A stretch of DNA of 64,000 bases from Streptomyces spinoverrucosus (lineage in GTDB: Bacteria; Actinomycetota; Actinomycetes; Streptomycetales; Streptomycetaceae). The notes beneath the pieces are model-generated. The model was given only the letters and a program-made list of their open reading frames with translations. It had not been told where the DNA came from and searched no databases. Every line of letters begins with the position of its first letter. The first letter of the stretch is position 1. Shown piece after piece: positions 53,340 through 61,543 of this stretch. The stretch spans positions 3,861,001-3,925,000 of the forward strand of contig NZ_JADPZX010000001.1 in assembly GCF_015712165.1 (NCBI RefSeq). The letters are read 5' to 3'. The translations under genes and the position numbers were made by a program.

Positions 53340-54545
53340 TCAGCCGATCTCCACGCTCAGCCCTTCCAGTCCCCGGATCACGAAGTTCGGCTTCCTCTTC
53401 GGCTCTGCCGTCGGCCGCAGGGTCGGGGCCCGCTCCAGCAGCGCCCGCATCGACGCCGCCAGCTCGATACGGGCCAGCGGAGCGCCGATGCAGTAGTGGA
53501 TGCCGGCGCTGAAGGAGATGTGGGGGTTGTCCTTGCGGGCGAGGTCGAGATGCTCGGGGTTGTGGAACACGTCGGGATCGTGGTTGGCGGAGCCGAAGAG
53601 CATGGCGATCTCCGCGCCCCTCGGGATCACCGTGCCGTCGATCTCGATCTCGTCCAGGACCCAGCGTTCGAAGAGCTGGAGCGGGGTGTCGTAGCGCATC
53701 AGCTCCTCGACGGCGGAGGGGACGAGGGAGTGGTCGGCGCGCAGGGCCGCCAGCTGGTCCGGGTTGCGGAACAGCGCCCACCAGCCGTTGACGGTGGCGT
53801 TCACCGTGGCCTCGTGGCCCGCGTTCAGCAGCAGGACGCACGTCGAGATCATCTCCTGCTCGGTCAGCCGGTCACCCTCGTCGTGCGCGGCGATCAGACC
53901 GGAGATGAGGTCGTCGCCGGGCTCCTTGCGGCGCTCGGCGATCAACTCCCTCAAATACTCGGAGAACTCGACCGACGCCCGCACCGCCTTGGCCGCCGTC
54001 TCCTCGGAGGGGTTCAGCTCGTACATCCCGCAGATGTCCGCCGACCAGGGCCGCAGCGGGGCGCGGTCCGACTCCGGGATGCCGAGCATCTCGGCGATCA
54101 CCGCGACCGGCAGCGGCTCCGCCACGTCGGTCAGCAGATCCCCGCCGCCCGCCTCGACCAGCGCCGCGACGAGCTCACCGGCCAGCCCGTCCACGTACGG
54201 CTTGAGCCGCTCCACGGTGCGCGGTGTGAACGCCTTCGACACCAGGCGCCGGATCCGCGTGTGGTCCGGCGGCTCCAGGTCGAGCATCCCGTGGTCGTTC
54301 AGCGTGTGGAAGGGCTCGTGCTCCGGCGGGGGCGGTGTCCGCCCGAACTCCTCGTGCGTGAACCGGTGCTGGTAGGTCCGGCCGAGACGCCGGTCGCGCA
54401 GCAGCGCCGAGACGTCCGCGTGGTGCGGGACGAGCCACTGGTCGGTTGGCTCGTAGCGGATGACACGTCCCTGGGCCCGCAGCTCGGCGTAGGCGGGGTA
54501 CGGGTCGGCGAGGAACGCGGGGTCCCAGGGATCGAAGGCTGCCAT
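53340..54545 (-). CDS. Cytochrome P450, CYP107-like
   Basis: 401 residues. Heme ligand Cys352 in FSAGIHYCIGAPLARIEL, I-helix LLNAGHEATVN with the acid-alcohol Glu-Ala-Thr, EELMRYDTP (ExxR) and DPDVFHNPEHLDLAR are all present. It is a soluble class I P450. I recall CYP107T1 at the corresponding place in S. coelicolor, but that is memory only. No ferredoxin or reductase is adjacent; the ferredoxin at 10105 is the only candidate in the window. Confidence 0.93.
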   Translation of the reverse strand: MAAFDPWDPAFLADPYPAYAELRAQGRVIRYEPTDQWLVPHHADVSALLRDRRLGRTYQHRFTHEEFGRTPPPPEHEPFHTLNDHGMLDLEPPDHTRIRRLVSKAFTPRTVERLKPYVDGLAGELVAALVEAGGGDLLTDVAEPLPVAVIAEMLGIPESDRAPLRPWSADICGMYELNPSEETAAKAVRASVEFSEYLRELIAERRKEPGDDLISGLIAAHDEGDRLTEQEMISTCVLLLNAGHEATVNATVNGWWALFRNPDQLAALRADHSLVPSAVEELMRYDTPLQLFERWVLDEIEIDGTVIPRGAEIAMLFGSANHDPDVFHNPEHLDLARKDNPHISFSAGIHYCIGAPLARIELAASMRALLERAPTLRPTAEPKRKPNFVIRGLEGLSVEIG

Positions 54546-54609
54546 GAGCGGACGCTAACGCGGGGGGTCGTTCGCTGAACAGGGGGGTTGCATCGAATGG
54601 CGATGGTCG

Positions 54610-54670
54610 GCAATCAGCAGGTTGCGCGCAATCCACGGACACCGTGCGTCGCGCGCAATCTGCTGCAATC
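54610..54670. repeat. Four GCAATC motifs upstream of the DUF6879/XRE operon
   Basis: GCAATC occurs at 54610, 54628, 54655 and 54665, mostly as GCGCAATC. The spacings are 18, 27 and 10 bp, near multiples of a helical turn. The same motif recurs at 56317-56381, suggesting a shared regulator site. Confidence 0.6.
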
Positions 54671-54734
54671 CACGGGCGCGCCTCCGCATCCGCAACGCAT
54701 CCTGGTTCTCCAACCAGCTCAGAGGGAGGTCGAG

Positions 54735-55472
54735 ATGGCGCTCAGGCTCATCGGCACGACCAGCGACGAGGGAGACTGCCCCACCCTGTACGAGATCGAG
54801 GGCACTGACGAGATCCTCGTTCAGGGCGAGCGGGAGACCGACCCGCAGCACCTCGTCCAGCTGCGGGACGTCAAGCCGTCCGAGACGTTCGTGCGCGTCC
54901 CTCGCAGCCTGCTCGCCCGCTACGCGCCTCGGACCGACACGCCGCAGCTTCAGCCGTTCTCGTCGCTCTCCCACCTGTTCCATGAGTTCCACCACACCGC
55001 GTGGCGGCTGGAGACCCGCCGCGGCTACGCCTCCGACCGCAAGAGCCCCAAGTGGCAGCGCTGGCGCGCCGGAGAGGGCATCGCAGCCGAGCCGAGCACC
55101 TGGCTGGAGAACGTCGCCACCCAGACCGCCGCAGGCAAGAGGTTCGGGCGCGTCCGGATCGTCGACGAACCGGCCACCGAGGGCCAGCGCTTCCTCCTCG
55201 CCAGTGCTCCCGGCAACGTGGCCGCGGGCGAGGACATCCGCAACCTCACCCGCGCCCGCGCCCAGGAACTGCGCCTGCCGGACTTCGACTTCTGGCTGTT
55301 CGACTCCAAGGTGCTCGCCCGGTTCACATTCGACGCAGACGACACGACGCTCGGCGTGTATGTCACCGAGGACCCGGCCGAAGTGCTCGCCGCCTGCCAG
55401 GCCCGCGATGCCGCCTGGCACCATGCGGTCCGTACCCAAGAATTCGCCGAGCGGGTACGTTCCACCGTGTGA
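54735..55472 (+). CDS. Fusion of a small XRE-associated module with DUF6879
   Basis: 245 residues from ATG 54735 (GGGAGG upstream). Residues 1-65 (MALRLIGTTSDEGDCPTLYE ... VRVPRSLLARYAPR) look like a small protein I recall as a separate gene beside XRE regulators. From about 72 it is DUF6879-like: FSSLSHLFHEFHHTAWRLETRRGYASDRKSPKWQRWRAGE ... FDFWLFDSKVLARFTFD. The reading frame is continuous, so it is a true fusion. It overlaps the XRE gene by 4 bp. Confidence 0.75.
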   Translation: MALRLIGTTSDEGDCPTLYEIEGTDEILVQGERETDPQHLVQLRDVKPSETFVRVPRSLLARYAPRTDTPQLQPFSSLSHLFHEFHHTAWRLETRRGYASDRKSPKWQRWRAGEGIAAEPSTWLENVATQTAAGKRFGRVRIVDEPATEGQRFLLASAPGNVAAGEDIRNLTRARAQELRLPDFDFWLFDSKVLARFTFDADDTTLGVYVTEDPAEVLAACQARDAAWHHAVRTQEFAERVRSTV

Positions 55473-56317
55473 CCACCGACTTCCAGACCGCCCGGGAAGC
55501 CCTCGGTGCGCGGCTCCGGGAGCTGCGCACCGAGGCCGGCCTGGAAGGAAAGGACCTCGCCGCCCAGCTTGGCTGGCAGACGTCGAAGGTCTCCCGGCTC
55601 CAGAACGGCAAGCAGACCCCGACCCGCGCAGACCTCACCGCATGGGTGCACGCCCTCGGGCGCCCAGACGTAGAGGCAGAGCTGCACGGACTCCTCGCCG
55701 GGCTGGACATGAAGCAGCGCCACCGCTCCTGGCGGCGGCAGCTGGCCGGCGGGCACCGCGGTCGCCAGGAGATCGGCGTCAAGCTGACCGACGCCACAAA
55801 GGGGATCCGTGGCCTGGAGGTTTCTAGGATCCCTGGCCTGTTCCAGACGCCGGAGTACGCGCGCGTCATCTTCGACGGCCTCGCCGAGTTCCGAGGCATC
55901 CCGCCTACGACCGAAGCGGCAGTCGAGGCGCGGATGAGGCGGCAAGAGGCTCTGTACGACCCGGCCAAGACGTTCCACTTCGTCCTCTGCGAGGCGGCCC
56001 TCTACCACCGCCCCTGCCCGATGGACGTGATGGCCGAGCAACTGGACCGTCTCTACAACCTAGTCGGCCAGCGCCGCATCGAACTCGGCATCATCCCCTT
56101 CGGCGCGCAGCTGCGCCGTACGGCCCCGCATGCGTTCTGGATCTACGACCGGCGGTTGGTCATCGTCGAGACCATCAGTGAGGAGCTGTGGCTCACCGGT
56201 GACGAGGACATCGCGGTGTACGAGCGGGCGTGGGACTGGCTCTCCGGGTCTGCCGAGTACGGGGCGCCGGCGCGGCGTCTGATCGGCCGGGCAAGGGCGT
56301 CTCTCGACCTCACGTAG
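55469..56317 (+). CDS. XRE-family regulator with DUF5753
   Basis: 282 residues from GTG 55469 (GTGA overlap). The HTH is LGARLRELRTEAGLEGKDLAAQLGWQTSKVSRLQNGKQTPTRADLTAWV. The DUF5753 domain has GLEVSRIPGLFQTPEYARVIFDGLAEF, FVLCEAALYHRPCP and ETISEELWLTGDEDIAVYERAWDWL. Its partners are the DUF6879 fusion upstream and perhaps the 56403 genes downstream. GCAATC motifs on both sides are candidate binding sites. Confidence 0.9.
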   Translation: MTTDFQTAREALGARLRELRTEAGLEGKDLAAQLGWQTSKVSRLQNGKQTPTRADLTAWVHALGRPDVEAELHGLLAGLDMKQRHRSWRRQLAGGHRGRQEIGVKLTDATKGIRGLEVSRIPGLFQTPEYARVIFDGLAEFRGIPPTTEAAVEARMRRQEALYDPAKTFHFVLCEAALYHRPCPMDVMAEQLDRLYNLVGQRRIELGIIPFGAQLRRTAPHAFWIYDRRLVIVETISEELWLTGDEDIAVYERAWDWLSGSAEYGAPARRLIGRARASLDLT

Positions 56318-56381
56318 CAATCGGCGCAAACACCGAGTGAGCTCATGCAACCACGCGCAATCGACGCACACGCACGCAATC
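56317..56381. repeat. Three further GCAATC motifs
   Basis: GCAATC occurs at 56317, 56357 and 56376, the last two with CACGCGCAATCGACG-like context, in the short gap before the 56403 gene. Confidence 0.55.
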
Positions 56382-56402
56382 GCCCTGCATAGCGTGCTGG
56401 GC

Positions 56403-56864
56403 ATGACTCAATCAATCCGCCTCACGGCGCTGTACGCGGCCGGGGACGCATGGCTCGTCCGCTGTTCCGCGCGGCCGGATCTCGTGCGCCGCGCCTGGGA
56501 CGCAGAAGAACTCGCGCCCGTGACGTCCGGTGAGCACTGGCTCGTCGCCGAGTCTCGGCTCGTCACCGGTATGGCCGCGGCCGTGCGTATTCAGGAGGAG
56601 CAGCGAGGGCCCGTGCTCGCTGACCCGGGGCTCGACAAGTTGTGGTGGCTCGTGCCGCTTGATGCCCTCGAAGAGCTGGCCGACGTGCGGCAGGTCAGCA
56701 TGCGGCCGGCGGGCTGGGCGCTGGACTGCCCGCCGAGCGGTCGGCAGGTGGCGGGGCGTTGGTGGCTCTGGCGTCCCGACGGATCGGGGAGTCTCACCGG
56801 CCCCGCCGTACTCGCCGCGGCGTTCGGGCCCGGTCGGCACCTGCAGCCCTCGGAGGCACTCTGA
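56403..56864 (+). CDS. Uncharacterised 153-aa protein of the XRE cluster
   Basis: Acidic, soluble, with TALYAAGDAWLVRCSARPDLVRRAWDAEELAPVTSGEHWLVAESRLVTGMAAA and SGRQVAGRWWLWRPDGSGSLTGPAVLAAAF. I do not recognise it beyond frequent co-occurrence with Streptomyces XRE regulators. The next ATG follows its stop directly (TGAATG). Confidence 0.65.
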   Translation: MTQSIRLTALYAAGDAWLVRCSARPDLVRRAWDAEELAPVTSGEHWLVAESRLVTGMAAAVRIQEEQRGPVLADPGLDKLWWLVPLDALEELADVRQVSMRPAGWALDCPPSGRQVAGRWWLWRPDGSGSLTGPAVLAAAFGPGRHLQPSEAL

Positions 56865-57068
56865 ATGAAGAGGACCACCATGGATGACGCGCCCAGGCTC
56901 GGCCTCCCGCTGGAGTGGCCGGAGCCCTCGGCGGACTGCGGAGTGTGCCAGGCGCTGGCACGGCAGCGTGCCGCAGCGGCGGTCCGGAACGACCAGTCCC
57001 GTGTATCGGACTGCAACGTGGAGATCCGCAACCACCACGCCGGCCGTCGGCGTCCGGGGCGGCAGTGA
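56865..57068 (+). CDS. Small Cys-containing protein of the XRE cluster
   Basis: 67 residues. ADCGVCQALARQRAAAAVRNDQSRVSDCNVEIRNHH is a motif I associate with a widespread small Streptomyces family; C-x2-C plus a later Cys could bind a metal. It begins directly after the 153-aa gene and must be co-translated with it. Function unknown. Confidence 0.75.
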   Translation: MKRTTMDDAPRLGLPLEWPEPSADCGVCQALARQRAAAAVRNDQSRVSDCNVEIRNHHAGRRRPGRQ

Positions 57069-57086
57069 GCGGAACAAGGGGCGCGT

Positions 57087-57752
57087 TCAGCCCGGCGTCA
57101 CCAGGCGGGCCTCGTACGCGAACACCGCCGCCTGCGTGCGGTCCCTCAGGCCCAGCTTCACCAGGATCCGGCTGACGTGGGTCTTGATCGTCGACTCGGC
57201 CACCACCAGCCGCCCGGCTATCTCCGAGTTCGACAGGCCCTGGGCTATCAGGACCAGCACCTCCGTCTCCCGTTCGGTGAGGTCTCCGTATGCCGCCTGG
57301 GCGGTGGCCGGGATGCCCGGGGCCTCGGACAGCTTCGAGAACTCCGTGATCAGCCGCCTGGTGACGGAGGGGGCCAGCAGGGCCTCGCCGGACGCCACCA
57401 CCCGGACCCCGTCGGCGAGCTGCCGTGCCGAGGCGTCCTTGAGGAGGAAGCCGGAGGCTCCCGCCCGCAGCGCCTGGTACACGTACTCGTCGAGGTCGAA
57501 GGTCGTCAGTACCAGCACCTTCGCGGTGCCGTCCGCCGCGATGATTTCCCGGGTTGCCTCTATGCCGTTCAGCTCGGGCATGCGGATGTCCATCAGCACG
57601 ACGTCGGGGGCGAGTTCGCGGACCTTCTCGACCGCCTCCCGGCCGTTGACCGCCTCGCCGACGACCTCGATGTCCGGCATCGCGTTCAGCAGGACCGAGA
57701 AGCCCTCGCGAACCATCATCTGGTCGTCCGCGATCAGGACACGGATGGTCAT
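57087..57752 (-). CDS. NarL/LuxR-family response regulator (pair 1)
   Basis: 221 residues. Receiver with ADDQ near 8-11, phospho-acceptor Asp55 (VVLMDIRMPE) and Lys in GFLLKDAS. LuxR HTH: LTERETEVLVLIAQGLSNSEIAGRLVVAESTIKTHVSRILVKLGLRDRTQ. It overlaps its kinase gene by 4 bp. It is closely related to the regulator at 59273. Confidence 0.95.
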   Translation of the reverse strand: MTIRVLIADDQMMVREGFSVLLNAMPDIEVVGEAVNGREAVEKVRELAPDVVLMDIRMPELNGIEATREIIAADGTAKVLVLTTFDLDEYVYQALRAGASGFLLKDASARQLADGVRVVASGEALLAPSVTRRLITEFSKLSEAPGIPATAQAAYGDLTERETEVLVLIAQGLSNSEIAGRLVVAESTIKTHVSRILVKLGLRDRTQAAVFAYEARLVTPG

Positions 57753-59098
57753 GCCTCACCTTCGCTCACCGTGGCCACGGGCAGGAACACCGCCACCTCG
57801 TAGCCACCCTCGTCCGTGGGGCCCGCCGTCATCTCGCCGTTCAGCATGGAGACCCGCTCCCGCATGCCGGTGATGCCATGGCCGGCGCCGGGCGAGGGCT
57901 TCACCAGGGCCGGGTGCGGCGGCGGGCCGTTGAGTATGCGCAGGCCCAGGCCGCCGAGGACATAGCCGACCTCGACCCGGGCGGTCGCACCGGGTGCGTG
58001 CCGCAGGGTGTTGCTCAGCGTTTCCTGGACTATTCGGTAGGCCGAGAGCTCCACGCCCTGCGGGAGTTCACGCACCGCTCCCGTCACCACCTTGTCGACG
58101 GTCAGGCCCGCGTCCCGCACATTGGCGAGCAGCGCGTCCAGGTCGGCGAGCGTGGGCTGCGGGGCCTCGGGCGCCTCGTAGTCCTCGGCACGCACGACGC
58201 CCAGGACCCGGCGGAGCTCGGTCAGGGCCGCCACCGCGTTCTCCCGGATGGTGGCGAAGGCGCGCTCCAGCTCCGGCGGCGGGTTCTCCACCCGGTAGGG
58301 CGCGGCCTCCGCCTGGATGGCGACCACCGACATGTGGTGGGCGACGACGTCGTGCAGCTCGCGGGCGATCGTCGTGCGCTCCTCCAGCAGCGTGCGGCGG
58401 GAGCGCTCGTGCTCGGTGACCGTCTGCTGGGCGGTCACCTCCTGCCGGGCCTGGCGGCGGATGTGCAGCACGGCGACGATCAGCAGGATGATCGCCGACA
58501 GGATCAGCATGGGGCCGGTGTTGGAGTCGTAGTAGCCCGAGCCGAGGAGGGTGTCCGCGAGCAGCCCGTAGGCCAGGGTCAGCGCCCACATCCACGCGGC
58601 CGTACGAGGCCGGGTGCGCACGGCGACGACCGTCAGCACCGTCAGGTGCGTCACGAAGCTGCCGGGGGGCCACGGCCACGGCTCGTACCACCCGCCGTAG
58701 AACATGCCGGAGAGCGGGGCCGCGACCAGGGAGGCCCAGAAGGCGCCGACCGGGCGGACCAGGGTCAGCAGGACCGGGGCCAGTGCGAGCAGACCGACGA
58801 ACAGGTTGAGGGCCTCGCCGCGGCTCGACTCGGTCCCGACGAGCATCGCCAGCAGGCCCGCCGACACCACCAGCGCGTGCGGGGTCCACGCCGCGTACTG
58901 TCCCAGCCGGCCCTTCAGCCGACGGGTTATGGGGCCGTCGGCACTCACGCGAGGCAGCGGGCGGTAGGCGAAGGCGTCGTGGAACAGGTCCTGGCGCAGC
59001 CCCCGCAGGGCGTCCAGGGCCAGCCGGAACTCGGGGCTGCGCGCCGCGGCACCGCTCGGCGGTGCCGTGGGCCTGTGCGTCTGGGTCGTCTCGGTCAC
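57749..59098 (-). CDS. NarL-type sensor histidine kinase (pair 1)
   Basis: 449 residues from GTG 59098. About six membrane helices occupy residues 50-200. HisKA_3 has RELHDVVAHHMSVVAIQAEAAPY, and the ATPase has YRIVQETLSNTLRHAPGATARVEVGY and GAGHGITGMRERV. No extracellular domain of note, so it is an intramembrane-type sensor. TACGGT lies 7 nt before the start codon, indicating a leaderless message. TGAGAG elements just upstream may be its own regulator's sites. Confidence 0.92.
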   Translation of the reverse strand: MTETTQTHRPTAPPSGAAARSPEFRLALDALRGLRQDLFHDAFAYRPLPRVSADGPITRRLKGRLGQYAAWTPHALVVSAGLLAMLVGTESSRGEALNLFVGLLALAPVLLTLVRPVGAFWASLVAAPLSGMFYGGWYEPWPWPPGSFVTHLTVLTVVAVRTRPRTAAWMWALTLAYGLLADTLLGSGYYDSNTGPMLILSAIILLIVAVLHIRRQARQEVTAQQTVTEHERSRRTLLEERTTIARELHDVVAHHMSVVAIQAEAAPYRVENPPPELERAFATIRENAVAALTELRRVLGVVRAEDYEAPEAPQPTLADLDALLANVRDAGLTVDKVVTGAVRELPQGVELSAYRIVQETLSNTLRHAPGATARVEVGYVLGGLGLRILNGPPPHPALVKPSPGAGHGITGMRERVSMLNGEMTAGPTDEGGYEVAVFLPVATVSEGEA

Positions 59099-59111
59099 GT
59101 TCAAAACCGTA
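59099..59111 (-). promoter_or_regulatory. Leaderless promoter of two-component pair 1
   Basis: Minus-strand TACGGT (59111-59106), then 7 nt, then GTG at 59098. A TTG at 59104 is the longer alternative start. Confidence 0.45.
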
Positions 59112-59141
59112 CGGCCGGGTGGGGGTCCAGGTCGTCACCAG

Positions 59142-59213
59142 TGAGAGGGGTCATTCGGGGTCCCTCTCAGGTACTACGGGTCCGCTACTACGGGTCCGCT
59201 GCTACGGGTCCGC
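59142..59213. repeat. TGAGAGGG palindrome and three 14-bp repeats upstream of pair 1
   Basis: TGAGAGGG (59142-59149) and CCCTCTCA (59162-59169) form an inverted repeat. CTCTCAGGTACTACGGGT (59164-59181) is identical to 63907-63924. TA/G-CTACGGGTCCGC-type 14-bp units repeat three times from 59172 to 59213. Confidence 0.7.
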
Positions 59214-59272
59214 CCGGGGCGGTCTCTGGCGCCTCTCCGGCACGAACGAGCCGCACCCTTCCCTCACGTCCC

Positions 59273-59947
59273 TCAGTAGCCGGAGGGCCGGACCAGGCCC
59301 GACTCGTAGGCGAACACCGCCGCCTGCGTGCGGTCGCGCAGGCCCAGTTTCACCAGGATGCGGCCCACGTGCGTCTTCACCGTCTGCTCGGCCACCACCA
59401 GGTGCTGGGCGATCTCCGCGTTCGACAGGCCCCGGGCGATGAGGGCGAGCACCTCCGTCTCCCGCTCGGTCAGATCGCCGACGCGCTCCTTGAGCGGGGC
59501 GCGGGGCGTGCCGTCCAGCCGGGAGAACTCGGCGATCAGCCGCCGCGTGATGCCCGGCGCGAGGAGCGCGTCGCCGGCCGCCACCACCCGGACCGCCTCG
59601 GCCAGCTGGTCCGCGGAGGCGTCCTTCAGCAGGAACCCGGACGCGCCGGCACGCAGGGCCTCGTAGACGTACTCGTCGAGATCGAAGGTGGTCAGGACCA
59701 GCACCTTGATCTGCGGGGTGGCAGCGGTGATGCGGCGGGTGGCCTCGATGCCGCCGAGTTCGGGCATGCGGATGTCCATGAGGACGACGTCCGGGGCCAG
59801 CTCGGCGACCTTGGCCACCGCGTCCAGTCCGTCGACCGCCTGGCCGATCACGTCGATGTCCGGCTGGGTGTTGAGCAGCACGGTGAAGCCCTGCCGGACC
59901 ATCTGCTGGTCGTCGGCGATGAGTACACGGATGGTGCCGCTCGTCAT
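59273..59947 (-). CDS. NarL/LuxR-family response regulator (pair 2)
   Basis: 224 residues from ATG 59947. Receiver with Asp58 (VVLMDIRMPE) and FLLKDAS; LuxR HTH LTERETEVLALIARGLSNAEIAQHLVVAEQTVKTHVGRILVKLGLRDRTQ. It is strongly similar over its whole length to the regulator at 57087, and the pairs are adjacent, so they arose by tandem duplication. It overlaps the pair 2 kinase by 4 bp. Confidence 0.95.
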   Translation of the reverse strand: MTSGTIRVLIADDQQMVRQGFTVLLNTQPDIDVIGQAVDGLDAVAKVAELAPDVVLMDIRMPELGGIEATRRITAATPQIKVLVLTTFDLDEYVYEALRAGASGFLLKDASADQLAEAVRVVAAGDALLAPGITRRLIAEFSRLDGTPRAPLKERVGDLTERETEVLALIARGLSNAEIAQHLVVAEQTVKTHVGRILVKLGLRDRTQAAVFAYESGLVRPSGY

Positions 59948-61530
59948 GGGGTTTCTTCTCCTGCCGGGTTGGGAGGTTGCAGGGTGTCCGGGGGTCGCAG
60001 GGTTACGTCGTCTGCCGTGTCGGGTCGGGGGAAGTGCAGCTCCGGGGCCGGGAGCCGGGGGTCGGTGGCCGGCCTGCGGGGGCCGTCGGGGTGCGGGCGG
60101 CCGTCCCTGGGGAGGAACGCCGAGACGGCGAAGCCGCCGTGCAGAGTTCTGGTCGCCGAGAGGTGGCCGCCGAGCATTGTCGCGCGTTCGCGCATGCCGA
60201 GCAGGCCGTGGCCCGCGCCCGGGGAGGGCTGGACCGGGCGTTCCGGTCGGGAGTTGATGACGCTCAGGTAGAGGCCTTCGGGGAAGTGCGTGAGCTCGAC
60301 CCGGACAGTGGAGCCGGGCGCGTGCCGCAGGGCGTTGCTCAGCCCCTCCTGGACGATCCGGTACGCCGACAGCTCCACGCCCGGCGAGTAGGGCCGGCTC
60401 GGCTCGCCCCGGATGTCGATGCCGACGTGGAGTCCGGCGGCCCGGGTGTTGTCGATCAGGGCGTCGAGACGGTCGAGCGTGGGCTGCGGGGAGTCCGGGG
60501 CGGTGCCGGTCACGGCCTCGCCCAGGCCGTACGGGTCCTCGGGGTCCTCGGGGTGCTCGGAGCGCAGGACGCCGAGGACGCGGCGCAGTTCGGTGAGGGC
60601 CTCCAGGGCGTTGTTGCGGATGCCGTGGAGGTTCTCCTTGAGTTCCTCGGACGGGTTCTCCACCAGGTGCGGGGCGACCTGAGCCTGGATGGAGATCACC
60701 GACATGTGGTGCGCGACGACGTCGTGCAGCTCGCGCGCGATCCGGTTGCGCTCCTCCAGCAGGGTGCGCCGGGCGCGTTCCTCGGCGGTGATCGTCTCCT
60801 GCTGTACGAGTCGGGTGCGGGCATCTCGGCGCCCTCTGAGGGCGGCGCCCAGGAGGACGACTCCGATGAACAGGGTCACCGCGAACGCACCGGTCGACGA
60901 GTAGTTCGACGCGCCGATCAGCCCTTGGACGACACCGGTGACCAGCGCGGTCAGGGCCAGCGCCGTCGCCGACGCGCGGGCGGGTACGCGCAGGGCGAGC
61001 AGGAACAACACCGTGCTGTGCGCGATCATCGCCTCCCAGGTCCACGGCCAGGAAACGTCGGGCTGGGCCTGGCCGGACAGGAGTTGGGAGCGGGCGCCCA
61101 TGGCCACCACGGTCGTGACCACCGTCGACAGCCACCACGCCGGAACCGGCCGCCACACGGCCAGAGCCACCGCCGCGGCCTGCGCCGCCGAGCACAGCAG
61201 ACTGTAGTTCGGCCCCTGGCCGTAGCCGTCGGTCATCCGTTGCGCGTAGGCGAACAGGATGCCGACCGCGAGCAGGACGACCAGCCCGTGCGGCAGCCAG
61301 CGCAGCCACACCGAGGGCGGCAGCGGGTTGGCTGTCGTGGTCCACATCTCGTCGCGCAGCTCACGCAGCCAGCGGTACGCGGGTGAAGGCGCCGCCGCAC
61401 GGGACGGCGGTGGTGCGGATGTGCGCGCCGTCGCACGGGACGGCGGTGGTGCGGATGTGCGTGGTGGTGACGCTGAGGCACGTCGTCCGTCGGCCGGTGG
61501 CCCGTTCTCCGCGTTCCCCGCCCCGTTCAC
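59944..61530 (-). CDS. NarL-type sensor histidine kinase (pair 2)
   Basis: 528 residues from GTG 61530. A Ser/Pro/Arg-rich N-terminus holds a duplicated RTSAPPPSRA segment (61385-61460). Membrane helices are at about 75-230; HisKA_3 is RELHDVVAHHMSVISIQAQVAPHL; the ATPase is YRIVQEGLSNALRHAPGSTVRVEL and GAGHGLLGMRERA. A Pro-rich tail follows. TAGGGT lies 7 nt ahead of the start and overlaps the stop codon of the acyltransferase gene. Confidence 0.9.
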   Translation of the reverse strand: MNGAGNAENGPPADGRRASASPPRTSAPPPSRATARTSAPPPSRAAAPSPAYRWLRELRDEMWTTTANPLPPSVWLRWLPHGLVVLLAVGILFAYAQRMTDGYGQGPNYSLLCSAAQAAAVALAVWRPVPAWWLSTVVTTVVAMGARSQLLSGQAQPDVSWPWTWEAMIAHSTVLFLLALRVPARASATALALTALVTGVVQGLIGASNYSSTGAFAVTLFIGVVLLGAALRGRRDARTRLVQQETITAEERARRTLLEERNRIARELHDVVAHHMSVISIQAQVAPHLVENPSEELKENLHGIRNNALEALTELRRVLGVLRSEHPEDPEDPYGLGEAVTGTAPDSPQPTLDRLDALIDNTRAAGLHVGIDIRGEPSRPYSPGVELSAYRIVQEGLSNALRHAPGSTVRVELTHFPEGLYLSVINSRPERPVQPSPGAGHGLLGMRERATMLGGHLSATRTLHGGFAVSAFLPRDGRPHPDGPRRPATDPRLPAPELHFPRPDTADDVTLRPPDTLQPPNPAGEETP

Positions 61531-61543
61531 AGGGTCAACCCTA
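61531..61543 (-). promoter_or_regulatory. Leaderless promoter of two-component pair 2
   Basis: Minus-strand TAGGGT (61543-61538), then 7 nt, then GTG 61530. The hexamer includes the TAG stop of the upstream acyltransferase gene. Confidence 0.5.

Noticed and set aside
53340-54545. Part of a secondary-metabolite gene cluster
   Set aside because: The P450 stands alone; no PKS, NRPS, terpene or RiPP biosynthetic genes are nearby.
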